This document shows, one piece after another, positions 1 through 9,279 of a stretch of DNA of 64,000 bases (positions are counted from its first letter, which is position 1; each line of letters starts with the position of its first letter). A model generated the notes under the pieces. That model saw only the letters and a list, made by a program, of their open reading frames with translations. It had not been told where the DNA came from and ran no database searches. This DNA is from Planctomycetaceae bacterium. GTDB lineage: Bacteria > Planctomycetota > Planctomycetia > Planctomycetales > Planctomycetaceae. Position numbers and translations under genes: made by a program. The stretch is taken from NCBI GenBank assembly GCA_041398785.1, contig JAWKUA010000019.1:62001-126000 (forward strand). Direction: 5' to 3'.

Positions 1-1
1 A

Positions 2-1944
2 AAAACATATGACTTCTTTAGTGTGGCCTACGACAACGCCGGCAATTCCGAACCCGCTCCCGCCGTTGCCGATGCCGTGACGGCTGTTATCGGTGGAGCT
101 GTTCTGACGGTGACGATTGATCCGACCACGATCTCTGAGAACGGCGGCACCGCAATCGGCACCGTGACTCGGACAGGCAACACGGATGCCGAATTGATCG
201 TGACACTGGTCAGCGACAACGAAACGGAAGCGATCGTCACAAATACGGTCACGATCGGTGTGGGAGCGGACTCCGCGACGTTTACGGTCACCGGTGTGCC
301 TGACAACATCGTCGATGCAACTCAGACCGTGACGATCACCGCCTCCGCTGTCGACTTCGACGACGTGACGGCAACGGTCGATGTGACGAACGTCGATGTC
401 GCCACGCTGACCGTTCAACTGGATGCCGCATCGGTCAGCGAAACCGCGGGTACGGTTTCCGGAACCGTGTCGCGCAACACCGGCACGACCGGTGATCTGG
501 TCGTGAACCTCCTGAGCGGTGACGTATCGGAAGTCACCGTTCCGGGACCCGGAACCGTGACAATCCCAGACGGCCAGGCATCGGTTCCGTTTGTGCTGAC
601 AGTCGTCAACGACGGATTGATCGACGGCACACAGACAGTCGACATCACGGCGTCGGCGGCGACATTTGTCGACGGAACCGATTCCGTTGACGTCACCGAC
701 GTCCAGTCCGGTACCGTCAGCATTACATCGCGGCGAAATGGCGCCGAATCCGGACCTCGCGACGGCTGGTTCGTCATCAGCCTGAGTGCCGAAGCCGAAC
801 AGGATGTGATCGTCAACTACACGATCACCGGCACGGCGACGGCTGACGGTGACTACGTTGCACTGCCCGGAAGCATCACTATTCCGGCCGGCGAACTGTC
901 GGCTCAGGTTGATGTCGTAACGATCAACGATGACATCGCGGAAGGCGGAGCCGATACTGTTCGGCTGACGCTTGATTCCGCATCGACCGCCGGCACCGTC
1001 ACCGTGAATCCCGCCGCTGCCAGCCGGCAGATCTTCCTGATCGACAATGACCGGGCTCTCATCCGAACGTCACGACGAGCTGCGACCGTCAGGGAAACCG
1101 GTACCTCACGAACATTTGACGTGACGCTGCGGTCCGAGCCGGTCGGCACTGTGGTGCTGACCGTGACCAGTACTGACCCCGGCGAAGCAGTCGCGGATGT
1201 CACCCAACTGACGTTCGACTCAACGAACTGGAATGTCCCGCAGACAGTGACAATTACAGGCGTTGACGATGCGGAATCTGACGGGGCGCAGGTTTCCGAA
1301 ATTCAGGTCACCGTTGACACCGGAGCGACGACTGCCGCGGAATATCTGGCGACTCCGGCGGCGATCGTTACTGTCACCACGCTGGATGATGAACCTCCGG
1401 CTCCCACGGCGACGGTTCAAAGCGTCACATTCTTCAACGAAGATGCGGACGAAGAACGCAACTTCAGTCCGGAGCAGAACGGTCAGCGTTCCATCATTCG
1501 GGGCGTCTCCGTTGTCATCGATCAGGAAATCGACGTTACCGACGCGTCCGCCTTCAGTCTGGTGAATACGACTCTGGGAAGCAGCGTCGGGCTGCAACTG
1601 GTATCGGCGACCAAGGCCGACGGCCGCACAACGGTTGTTCTGGCGTTTCTGCCGGCGCCGCGGTTGAGTCGGACAACCAGTTGAAGGACGGCAACTACAC
1701 GCTGTCAGTAGCCGGCGGTTCACTTTTCGATGCGGGAACATTCGGAACGGTCAATTTCCACCGTCTGTACGGCGACAGCGACGGCGACCGGGACGTCGAC
1801 GGTCTGGACTATGGTCTTTTCCGAGCCGCCTGGCTGTTCGGGCAGACCCAGTACATCAACCTGTTCGACATCAACAACAGCGACATCCTCGACGACGACC
1901 TGGATGATTTCTTCGCAGCCTTTGGTCGTGTTCTACCAGGTTGA
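2..1944 (+). CDS. Calx-beta repeat surface protein with dockerin-like C-terminus (5' partial, one frameshift)
   Basis: This is the C-terminal part of a large secreted or surface protein; the reading frame is already open at the first base, so the gene starts outside the window. Several Calx-beta-type modules follow one another (repeated acidic Thr/Val-rich beta segments with phrases such as TQTVTITASA and IDGTQTVDITASA, and a classic one ending TINDDIAEGGADTVRLTL). The frame breaks near 1646-1650: after TTVVLAF the sense continues in the next frame as SAGAAVESDNQL and runs into a dockerin/EF-hand-like pair (GDSDGDRDVDGLDYGLF and FDINNSDILDDDLDDFF) ending at 1944. One T missing from the T-run at 1646-1648 restores a continuous gene. 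Proteins of this design are frequent in planctomycetes; a role in calcium-dependent adhesion or surface assembly is inferred only. If the gap is real, the protein loses its dockerin tail. Confidence 0.8.
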
Positions 1945-2136
1945 CGGCAACGGACGATTCAGCACGCAGCGGCATTCAGGCTGTATCCAGTCAGGGTGTT
2001 TCACCCGCGGAGTGCTGTTCCGGATTCGGCATTTCCGAATCCTTGTGCGGTAATGGATGTTTTGTAGAATTCAGCGAAGCTGAGCAGTTTCGCCAGTCTG
2101 TTCACAATCAGTATTGTTTTTCCGGGAAATCATCCC

Positions 2137-2781
2137 ATGGCACGTTACGTAGTTTATCTCGCTGTCATCCTCTCCATTGGCAGCGAAAGTGCGCAGGCTG
2201 ATCTGGTGCTGGACCTGGCGACGGGGAGTCCAACGAGCGTTGTCAGCGGCAGTACCGTGTTCATCGACATGGTGCTGATCGACAATGATGACTCACATTT
2301 TGGACCCAATGCCGGTGGCGTTGGCGTGGGAAGAGGTCTGTCATCCGGCGGCGGCCAGATTTTCCAGTCGGCTGGCACAGGGACGACGTCAGGTGCAGTC
2401 TTACCGAATTCCGGCCTGGATTTTGATTTCACAAATTCCAGCGGCTCCCGGCGGTATTGCCGGAGCACTGTCACTTGTGGCTCTTTCCGACCCGGCTGGA
2501 ATCAACACTGGCATCGCTCACATCGCGACATTCAGCGTCACAATCACCGGCGATGCAGGGGACACCGTGACGATCATGTCGGATATCCTGCCAATTACGG
2601 CAAACGTTGTCGACGACGGGACGCTGCTGGGGACTCCTATCGACGCCGATATCGCCAACTTCGGTTCTCTGACGTTCACGGTTTCCGCTGTGCCTGAGCC
2701 TTCGACGTGGCTGGGTTGTTCGCTTGTGCTGGTGGATTGATCTGGCGAAGTCGCCGACACGTCGGCGGCAACAGCCGGTCA
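2137..2781 (+). pseudogene. PEP-CTERM sorted secreted protein, broken by two indels
   Basis: A small exported protein begins MARYVVYLAVILSIG with a signal peptide ending near AQA. The sense then changes frame twice. At the AAA of 2433-2435 one base too many shifts the frame: DFDFT should continue as IPAAPGGIAGALSL. At 2707-2710 one G is missing, so VPEPST runs to a stop instead of continuing as WAGLFACAGGLIWRSRRH, the expected PEP-CTERM motif, hydrophobic helix and basic tail. After correction there is still no proper stop, because the gene runs into the interspersed repeat that begins at 2782. The PEP-CTERM motif is the recognition tag of the exosortase/archaeosortase system, so a corrected product would be anchored or exported at the cell surface. 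Whether the breaks are biological or sequencing errors cannot be told from the sequence alone. Confidence 0.7.
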
Positions 2782-2864
2782 ATACCGCGAGCGGGGCAGA
2801 ATGAGACATTCGGGCTCGCGGGAGTAAGAAGAGCGAAAGTATCGGCGTCCGCCGCGGCCAGTAT
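2782..2864 (-). repeat. Interspersed ~84-bp repeat, copy A
   Basis: This 83-bp stretch is the reverse complement, with about three substitutions and one single-base gap, of 33055-33138. It starts and ends with ATAC/GTAT. It fills the gap between the broken PEP-CTERM gene and the stop codon of the DHH phosphoesterase gene, and probably removed the original stop of the former. No ORF is shared by the two copies, so it is not a conserved coding exon. It is probably a small non-autonomous or REP-like element. Confidence 0.8.
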
Positions 2865-2869
2865 GACGA

Positions 2870-3835
2870 TCAGACCGCAGCCAGTTCGGGTTCTTCAACG
2901 GTCTGGTCCATCTGTTCCACGATGGAGGGCAGCAGTGCCATCGCTTCGCTGGCAGGAATCTGGCAGGTGCCGGCCGCTGTATGGCCTCCGCCGCCATGTT
3001 CCAGACACAGGTCACCAATATCGACTGGATTCGTGCGTTTCAGAATCGACTTGCCGATCGCCAGAACCGTCAGCTCCGGCTTATGAGCTCGCAGGACGTG
3101 GACGGAGGCATTGCATTCCGGGAACAGCGCGTAGACCAGGAATCGGTTGCCGCTGTAGATGACATCTTCGTTCCGGTAGTCGACGACGACGACATTCCCG
3201 TGAACTCCCGAACAGCGAGCGATCTGTTCCAGAAACTGTTCGCGCTGAGAGTTGTACAGATCGACGCGTTCGCGGACGTCCGGAAGTGCCAGGATATCCT
3301 TCAGATCGTGAGTCCGGCAGAAGTCGACCAGCGCCATCATCAACTGGTAATTGGAGATTCGGAAGTCGCGAAATCGGCCCAGTCCGGTGCGCGGGTCCAT
3401 GATGAAATTCAGCAGCGTCCAGCCTCGCGGAGCCAGGATTTCGTCTCGGGAGAAGCGAGCTGAATCTGCCTTGTCGACGGCCTGCAGCATGTCCCGGCAG
3501 ATGTTGGGAAACCGTTCCGCTCCGCCGTAGTAGTTGTAAACAACGCGAGCGGCCGAGTCCGCGGCAGGGTCCAGAATCAGATTTTCGCGCACCACGTTGC
3601 CATTTCGGATGGCTTCGCTGGCGTGGTGATCGAAGCACAGATGACACTCGGAAACGTACGGCAGGTTCGTGATGATGTCCCGCGAGGTCACTTCGATCAG
3701 GCCATCCTGCATGTCCTTGGGATGGACGAACAGAATATCGACCAGCAGATCAAGCTCACGCAGCAGTGCTCCGCAGACCAGGCCGTCAAAGTCGCTTCGT
3801 GTAATCAATCGGTACCGGGGCTTTTCGGTGGACAT
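2870..3835 (-). CDS. DHH-family phosphoesterase (exopolyphosphatase/NrnA-like)
   Basis: The 321-residue protein has the signatures of the DHH superfamily: DFDG at residues 15-18, FDHH at 68-71 and a C-terminal DHHA1-type glycine motif GGGGHTAAGT near residue 290. These bind the catalytic divalent metals and the phosphate substrate. Family members cleave oligoribonucleotides, cyclic dinucleotides, pAp or short polyphosphate in the cytoplasm; which substrate applies here cannot be read from sequence. I chose ATG 3835 because it sits just before the conserved N-terminal strand and follows a GGAA stretch. A GTG at 3886 would add 17 unconserved residues. It is downstream of, and on the same strand as, the HD-GYP/GGDEF gene, so a role in removing linear pGpG (a product of c-di-GMP turnover) is possible but speculative. 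Confidence 0.85.
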   Translation of the reverse strand: MSTEKPRYRLITRSDFDGLVCGALLRELDLLVDILFVHPKDMQDGLIEVTSRDIITNLPYVSECHLCFDHHASEAIRNGNVVRENLILDPAADSAARVVYNYYGGAERFPNICRDMLQAVDKADSARFSRDEILAPRGWTLLNFIMDPRTGLGRFRDFRISNYQLMMALVDFCRTHDLKDILALPDVRERVDLYNSQREQFLEQIARCSGVHGNVVVVDYRNEDVIYSGNRFLVYALFPECNASVHVLRAHKPELTVLAIGKSILKRTNPVDIGDLCLEHGGGGHTAAGTCQIPASEAMALLPSIVEQMDQTVEEPELAAV

Positions 3836-4275
3836 CGTGCTGTTTCCGGGGTTGGGGCTGTGGGTGAAGCGATCGTCCGCCGACACAAGTCCATTCGTAC
3901 CGGGACGTGTTCCGGCCGGGCGAGTTGACGGCGGCGGTCGAGTGCAGCGTAGGTCGCGAATGGCGCCGGATTGCCTCGGACTGCGGGAAAACCCTGGTCG
4001 TCACGGACAAGAAACTTCCGGCCCGCGTTCGATTGCGCGGCATGGCGGTATCGAATGATCATGCGGGTTCTGCGGAGGTCGGCGTTCCGGTCGTGGGCGA
4101 GAAGCATGGCCGGCTCGTCACGCATTCCACGGCACGAAATGCCAATGTACTGCGGTTTGTCCATGGCAACGACGACGTCAATGGCCGAGTTAAGTGCGAA
4201 GCGTCTGTCGGCAGCACGGGGCGAGGCGACACGGTTCGTTACGATGCTCGCAACCCGGCTGCGTGCGTCATTCAC
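3805..4275 (-). CDS. Possible small hypothetical protein
   Basis: An open frame of 156 codons from a GTG fills most of the gap between the HD-GYP/GGDEF gene and the DHH gene, and overlaps the start of the latter by 31 bases. Its central part (AIDVVVAMDKPQYIGISCRG and LLAHDRNADLRRTRMIIRYR) has a protein-like composition, whereas the last 35 residues look like chance coding. I recognise no family. In high-GC DNA open frames of this size occur by chance, so the call is weak. If it is not a gene, positions 3836-4360 are a 525-bp region with nothing else visible. Confidence 0.25.
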   Translation of the reverse strand: MNDARSRVASIVTNRVASPRAADRRFALNSAIDVVVAMDKPQYIGISCRGMRDEPAMLLAHDRNADLRRTRMIIRYRHAAQSNAGRKFLVRDDQGFPAVRGNPAPFATYAALDRRRQLARPEHVPVRMDLCRRTIASPTAPTPETARCPPKSPGTD

Positions 4276-4360
4276 CGCAGCGCAGCATTCCTCGCGACGT
4301 GTTTCCCGGCCGGCGTGTCCGCGAGCCGTTGCGGCAGGAACCCGGGATTCAAACCACAGT

Positions 4361-6526
4361 CTACGAGCTCAGAAGGTACGCCCGCAGTTGCTGCATCAGC
4401 ATTGTGCACCGGGTTTCGAACGTATCGACGTCCGTGACGCGTCCAACGGGCACGGCAGTCACCACGACGAACCGCAGCGTCTTGGCATTTCCCGTTTTGG
4501 TGTCGGTGTTGCGAGCTGTCTCGAAACGGATATCGACACTGACCGGCTGGCGGGCGACCGTACTTCCCCAGCAGCCGAGCAGCCCCAGGCTTCCGCACTG
4601 CAGATTCATGGCACCATGTTCCTGGTGCGTGATTCTTGCGTCCTGAGTCGCCAGAAAGGCGTTCAGCTTCATGGCTGTCAGTTCGAGTGATGTTGACACG
4701 GGGATCGATTCACGGAACTGCAGTTTTCCGTCGATCTCGGTGACTTTCGGTGCCGACTCATCAAAGGGATTTTCCGCGGTGGAAGGTTCATCGTCGGCCT
4801 GCCCTTCCCAGCAGGTTCGGTTCCGGCCTGTTTCCTTGGCTCGGTACAGAGCCGCATCGGCTCGTTCCAGCAGAGTCTGTACAGAATCGCCCAGACGTGC
4901 CGTTGAAACACCAAAGGAAGATGTCACGGAAAGTTTGGAGACTCCGCCGATGGAACTTTTTGCGATCGCATGTCGCAGCCGTTCGCCGCGCCGGATGGCT
5001 GCCTGCAGATCGGTGTCGGGGCACAGCAGAACAAATTCTTCTCCGCCATACCGGCCGATTAGTTCTCCGGAATAGGTTTCGTGCTGAAGCAGTCGCGTCA
5101 GATCGACCAGCACCTGGTCACCGGTTTTGTGACCGAATGTGTCGTTGATGTTCTTGAACCGGTCGACGTCCAGAAAGATCGCGCTCAGATGCCGCGTGCC
5201 TTCGTGGTTGTGGAAATCATCGATCAGGTGCCGCAACTGCGTTTCGAGTTGCCCGCGATTGGCGACACCGGTCAGTGCATCGCGCGTGGCGGCAAGTTTC
5301 AGTTCCACGTATTCCTTCGACTGCCGGCGTACGCCTCCCTTGCAGCGGAACAACTGGACGACGCCCTCCACATGACGCGGGTGTTCGGCAATCCCGGTGG
5401 TGTAAACGTCGACGCTGACCTGCTGTGAATCATTGATCTGGCAAACACGGCTGCCGAACTGTGATCGTCCGTTGCGCATCACCTGTGACACGATTTCCTC
5501 GCGGGGTTTTGCGTTCTGGCGGTCGGTCTGTGTAATCGGTGACAGTCGCACGTCGGTTGCCTTCCAGCTTCGTCCTACGACGTGTTCCAGCGGAAGTCCG
5601 GTCAGTCCCGGCATGCCGTCTGACCAGATGCAGTAATTGCCGCGTGTATCCAGAATAAAGTAGCCGTCGTACAGCATTTGAAACTGATACAGCACGTGCA
5701 GCATCTGTGTCAGCACGACGATCTCGTTGCGCTGTTCGACAGAAGGTTCTTCCGTGGAGTCTTCGGGAGAACAGAACGGATCGCTGTGCCGGAACAGCTG
5801 ATGCCCATCGGCTTCGTACCAGCGTCCCAGGGTTCTGACGATGTTTCCGTCATAGCGACTGCCGGCCTGATCGAAGAGCACCTTCATGACTTCATCGTGA
5901 GCCATTCCGCGGCGGTAGGCTTTGGGTGAACTCAGCGAATCGTACGCGTCGGCCACGGCCAGAATTCGGGGTCCCAGCGGCAGATCCTGAGACGACGGAC
6001 CCTCAATTCCCACGCCGGAACCGTCAAAATTGTGGTACAGCAGAGTCAGCATTCCCACCAGTTGGTTGTCCGCCTGCAGGGCCTGCAACAGGCTGACGGC
6101 GGCGTGGTGGTGCAGAGTGACCAGGTCGTATTCTTCGCTGCTGAGCTTTCCGGGCTTGTGAAGGATGTGCTGGGAGACACCGATCTTGCCGAGATCATGC
6201 AGCAGCCCGGCCACTTCGATCTGCCGGCGCTGGATGTCATCCCAGCCCAGCAGTTGAGCGACTCCGCTGGAGATCGCGGCGATTCGCTGGCCGTGAAGGA
6301 CGATGGACGGATCGCGCAGCTTCATGCAACGCAGCAGCATCCGCAGGACCGTTCGGGGAATGATCGGCGCTTCGGTCGCTGCCGCCGTTTCCGCTTCGCG
6401 CTCGTTGCGGGCGTATTCGCAGAGTTTCAACAGCCGGCTGACGATGCCGGTGGTGTCGGTCGGAACCGCAGGCGACAGTCCAAAGCAGACTCCGGAGACG
6501 TCAGGTTTTACGGTAGTAGTGCTCAC
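4361..6526 (-). CDS. HD-GYP / PAS / GGDEF cyclic-di-GMP signalling protein
   Basis: The 721-residue protein joins opposite activities of c-di-GMP metabolism. An N-terminal HD-GYP-like phosphodiesterase domain spans roughly residues 55-250, with the metal dyad HDLGKIG (His110-Asp111) and a following histidine cluster (LHHHA). The diagnostic GYP is altered to GVG (171-173). A PAS-like sensor lies around 285-395. A diguanylate cyclase domain spans about 405-580 with an intact GGEEF active site (494-498); no RxxD inhibitory site is visible upstream of it. The last 140 residues match nothing I recognise. There is no membrane segment, so it should be cytosolic. The substituted GYP leaves phosphodiesterase activity uncertain, whereas the GGEEF predicts synthesis of c-di-GMP. 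The gene stands alone with its start ATG at 6526. Confidence 0.9.
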   Translation of the reverse strand: MSTTTVKPDVSGVCFGLSPAVPTDTTGIVSRLLKLCEYARNEREAETAAATEAPIIPRTVLRMLLRCMKLRDPSIVLHGQRIAAISSGVAQLLGWDDIQRRQIEVAGLLHDLGKIGVSQHILHKPGKLSSEEYDLVTLHHHAAVSLLQALQADNQLVGMLTLLYHNFDGSGVGIEGPSSQDLPLGPRILAVADAYDSLSSPKAYRRGMAHDEVMKVLFDQAGSRYDGNIVRTLGRWYEADGHQLFRHSDPFCSPEDSTEEPSVEQRNEIVVLTQMLHVLYQFQMLYDGYFILDTRGNYCIWSDGMPGLTGLPLEHVVGRSWKATDVRLSPITQTDRQNAKPREEIVSQVMRNGRSQFGSRVCQINDSQQVSVDVYTTGIAEHPRHVEGVVQLFRCKGGVRRQSKEYVELKLAATRDALTGVANRGQLETQLRHLIDDFHNHEGTRHLSAIFLDVDRFKNINDTFGHKTGDQVLVDLTRLLQHETYSGELIGRYGGEEFVLLCPDTDLQAAIRRGERLRHAIAKSSIGGVSKLSVTSSFGVSTARLGDSVQTLLERADAALYRAKETGRNRTCWEGQADDEPSTAENPFDESAPKVTEIDGKLQFRESIPVSTSLELTAMKLNAFLATQDARITHQEHGAMNLQCGSLGLLGCWGSTVARQPVSVDIRFETARNTDTKTGNAKTLRFVVVTAVPVGRVTDVDTFETRCTMLMQQLRAYLLSS

Positions 6527-6802
6527 GGGAATCGTTTCAATCCGGGGCAGGCAAAAGAATTCATTCGCCGGGTGTACACGGCGGCCGCTGGATGAAACTT
6601 TAGGTCACAATGACGCCTGTGCGAAAAAACCACATCCGAATTGCGTGCCGTGGCACCGTCATTGTCCGCACAGGCCGATTAATCGTACGGAAGAAGCGCG
6701 GGCCGCTGAGTTTTTTCGCTTCCACGGGAACAGCCGGATCGAACGGCGGATGGCTGACGGCGGGTGGAGCACAGGGTGGTCGCGACCGGGCGGACCGATC
6801 GC

Positions 6803-8869
6803 TCACAGCCAGAAATATCGCTGCAGAAATTCCACAACGTCGCCAAACAGGTAGTAGCCAAGGCTGCACTTGCCGCAGTACAGGCGGACGGTGACTTCCG
6901 CACCGATGCGCGATTCCGGAAGTTCCTGACCTTCGTCTGCCACCGCGACCAGTTCGAACGCCGTACCGATTTCCGGATCGGTTGTGGAACGCGTGGCGAC
7001 TTCTGTCAGGTGGCATTTCATGTCGTCATTTTCCGGCTGCGTCGCCAGATAGAATTCTCCGGCAAGCTGTTCCGTGCCGCCGGACTTCTGCAGTTCCTGC
7101 ATAGCTTTCAGGATATGCCCCATTCGCTTTTCTTCGACAAGCAGTTCCATATGCCATGGCCCGTTGTCGTTCATGATGTCAAACAAGTGGTCTCCCTGGC
7201 TGACGGGGCGGTCGCGCAGCAGTTGCTCGATCTGAAAGTTGGGAATGATGCCGCCGGCGTTGGCTCGCAGTGTCAGCTTCTCTTCCCGGCGCCGCAGCAG
7301 GGTTGCCAGATGGTCCTCGGCAATCCGCTGGTCCGCTTCGATGGTCTTTTTCTGGATTTCCAGTTGGTGACGTTCCTGCTCGTCATCGTTGGATGCGGCC
7401 TCTTCAATCGACAGCGCCGTGACGTGAGCCATCTGGATCTGCTTCTGAACCTCGCCGCGGGCCTGCAGGATCTGTTCTTCCATTTCATCGTTGACCATCA
7501 CCAGCAGAACGTCGCCCTTCTCGACGCGCTGACCGCCGCGGACTCTGACTTCGCGGATTTCTCCGTTCCAGAGAGCGAACACGGCGTGCTGTTCGACGGG
7601 CATCAGTTTGCCTTCGGCGTCGACCGGATACGAAAGACGGACCAGTCCCATAGCGGCGCCGATTCCCGCGATGGCCAGCAGTACCGCAGTGGTGATCGCC
7701 AGCTTTCTTCCGTGGAACCATTCCAGGCACCTGCCGATCAGCTTCCACAGCGACAGCCCGAAGATGCGGTGATGTGTGCGAGCATTCCACAGCGCGGCTC
7801 CGATGTGATCCGCCAGCAGTTCTGCCCGCTGTTCCATCTGCGGGCCGGGTTCCGTTTCCGCCACCTGTTCGATGACCAGACATCCGGTTGCTCTGGGCCG
7901 TTTTGTTTTTCGTTTCCGTTCGTGTTCTTCGCCCTGCTGCCGAACCAGTACTTCGTTTTCGAAAGTCGGCACCAGCATCACCATGCGGGAACCGCTTTCC
8001 TGAATAAAATTGGCCAGCGGTTTTTCGATCTGCGGCGCCAGGCCCTCAATTCGGCCCTTGTAAACCAGAGTTTCGCCAGACTCGATAACACGCCGCGACA
8101 GCTTGACCATCGACGTAATCAGGTTGGCCCGCGGATTGACGCTCGACTGTCCGCTGACGGCCTTGATGCGCACACTACGGCCCTTGCGGACGGCGACGCT
8201 GAAACGGTCGCATCCCAGCAGCGGCCGAGCGTCGCTGGCTGCCGCGTCGGCAACCTCCTGTTCGTCAAGTGACCGCTGGATTCGCAGCGTGAATTGTTCG
8301 AAGTCGGTCCAGAAGCGGCTCTTCAGGTCCGCCGATTCCGTCGGGTTGCGACGTTTGCCTTCAATGTAGCGGGACGCGTAGCCGCACATCTGTTCCAGGA
8401 ACTGCATGTATCCGGAACGCGCCTTCTCCGGAACCGCCGTTCGCTGAAATAGTTCCACGACACCGACGCACGCCTTTTCCCGATGCAGAGCGGACAGTAC
8501 CAGCACATGTTCGGTGGGAAGCTCCGTGCCCTGCCCGCTGATCAGCGTCTTCGCCTCACCGGTCTGCAGCACATCGATCAGCAGACGTTCGTTGATCTGC
8601 AGAGCGCCGGGCTTTTCGCGGAGGCCGGTTTCTTCCAGGTTCACCTGTGCGGCCACGTTCAGGCGGTTGTTTTCGTCCATCAGCCACACAACACCGGCGC
8701 GGGCTCCGATGGCCGCCACGACTCGCGTCAGGAATTCCTGAAAGAACAGATTCGGGGGCATGTCTTCGCCCGACATCTGTTCGACTTCCCTGGCGAGCTG
8801 CATGACCTTCTCGCGCACGCGACGAAGGTTTTCGTCGGATGGTGCGGGGCCGGCTGTTTTTTCTGACAT
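6803..8869 (-). CDS. GAF-domain HlyD-family membrane fusion protein
   Basis: This 688-residue protein has two cytoplasmic GAF-like domains (about residues 40-165 and 190-360), a single transmembrane helix at about 390-409, and then a periplasmic HlyD/RND-type adaptor. The adaptor shows a lipoyl-like strand pair around VRVRGGQRVEKGDVLLVMVND, a charged coiled-coil hairpin of roughly 70 residues, and a second half-motif ending in a beta-barrel segment. HlyD proteins link an inner-membrane transporter with an outer-membrane channel. The GAF part suggests that export is gated by a small ligand. In planctomycetes such proteins often sit beside an M50 peptidase and other transport genes, but none is present here. 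The start ATG at 8869 is preceded by GGAAGTCACC, a reasonable ribosome binding site. Confidence 0.82.
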   Translation of the reverse strand: MSEKTAGPAPSDENLRRVREKVMQLAREVEQMSGEDMPPNLFFQEFLTRVVAAIGARAGVVWLMDENNRLNVAAQVNLEETGLREKPGALQINERLLIDVLQTGEAKTLISGQGTELPTEHVLVLSALHREKACVGVVELFQRTAVPEKARSGYMQFLEQMCGYASRYIEGKRRNPTESADLKSRFWTDFEQFTLRIQRSLDEQEVADAAASDARPLLGCDRFSVAVRKGRSVRIKAVSGQSSVNPRANLITSMVKLSRRVIESGETLVYKGRIEGLAPQIEKPLANFIQESGSRMVMLVPTFENEVLVRQQGEEHERKRKTKRPRATGCLVIEQVAETEPGPQMEQRAELLADHIGAALWNARTHHRIFGLSLWKLIGRCLEWFHGRKLAITTAVLLAIAGIGAAMGLVRLSYPVDAEGKLMPVEQHAVFALWNGEIREVRVRGGQRVEKGDVLLVMVNDEMEEQILQARGEVQKQIQMAHVTALSIEEAASNDDEQERHQLEIQKKTIEADQRIAEDHLATLLRRREEKLTLRANAGGIIPNFQIEQLLRDRPVSQGDHLFDIMNDNGPWHMELLVEEKRMGHILKAMQELQKSGGTEQLAGEFYLATQPENDDMKCHLTEVATRSTTDPEIGTAFELVAVADEGQELPESRIGAEVTVRLYCGKCSLGYYLFGDVVEFLQRYFWL

Positions 8870-9279
8870 GGTGACTTCCGGAACTCAGAATCGGCCGGAA
8901 GGCAGTTGCTTCCGGATTGCTGGCACGCTGACTGACGACGTTGTCCCGCCGGTCTTGAGGGGCAATATGCTAGACGGCATCCGGCAGCGGATCGAACAGA
9001 TTCGCTCCGGAACCGCCAATTGTGAATCATGTTGCGCCGATCCGCGCGATCAGACCGGGGGTTTTCCACAGAAATTCAGCGATGTCCGGGCACCAATGCG
9101 GCAACTTCCAGTGTTCGCCGGCGACGAATTCCACGCGATTCACGCAGTTTGGCCAAATCCGCGCGTGTTTTCGGGCGGACAGGATCCGCGACATTGGCGA
9201 GCCGCCGGATGTCAGTCGGCGGAACACGACCGCGCCGTCTGCGGACTGACGTCACGCAGCTCGCCAAAGCGCGGACAGC
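8870..9279. other. Intergenic, no gene recognised
   Basis: There are about 410 bases between the GAF-HlyD gene and the 3' end of the DUF1501 gene. Only short overlapping open frames of unlike composition are present, and I see no convincing gene or hairpin. The promoter of the GAF-HlyD gene should lie at its left edge. Confidence 0.5.
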
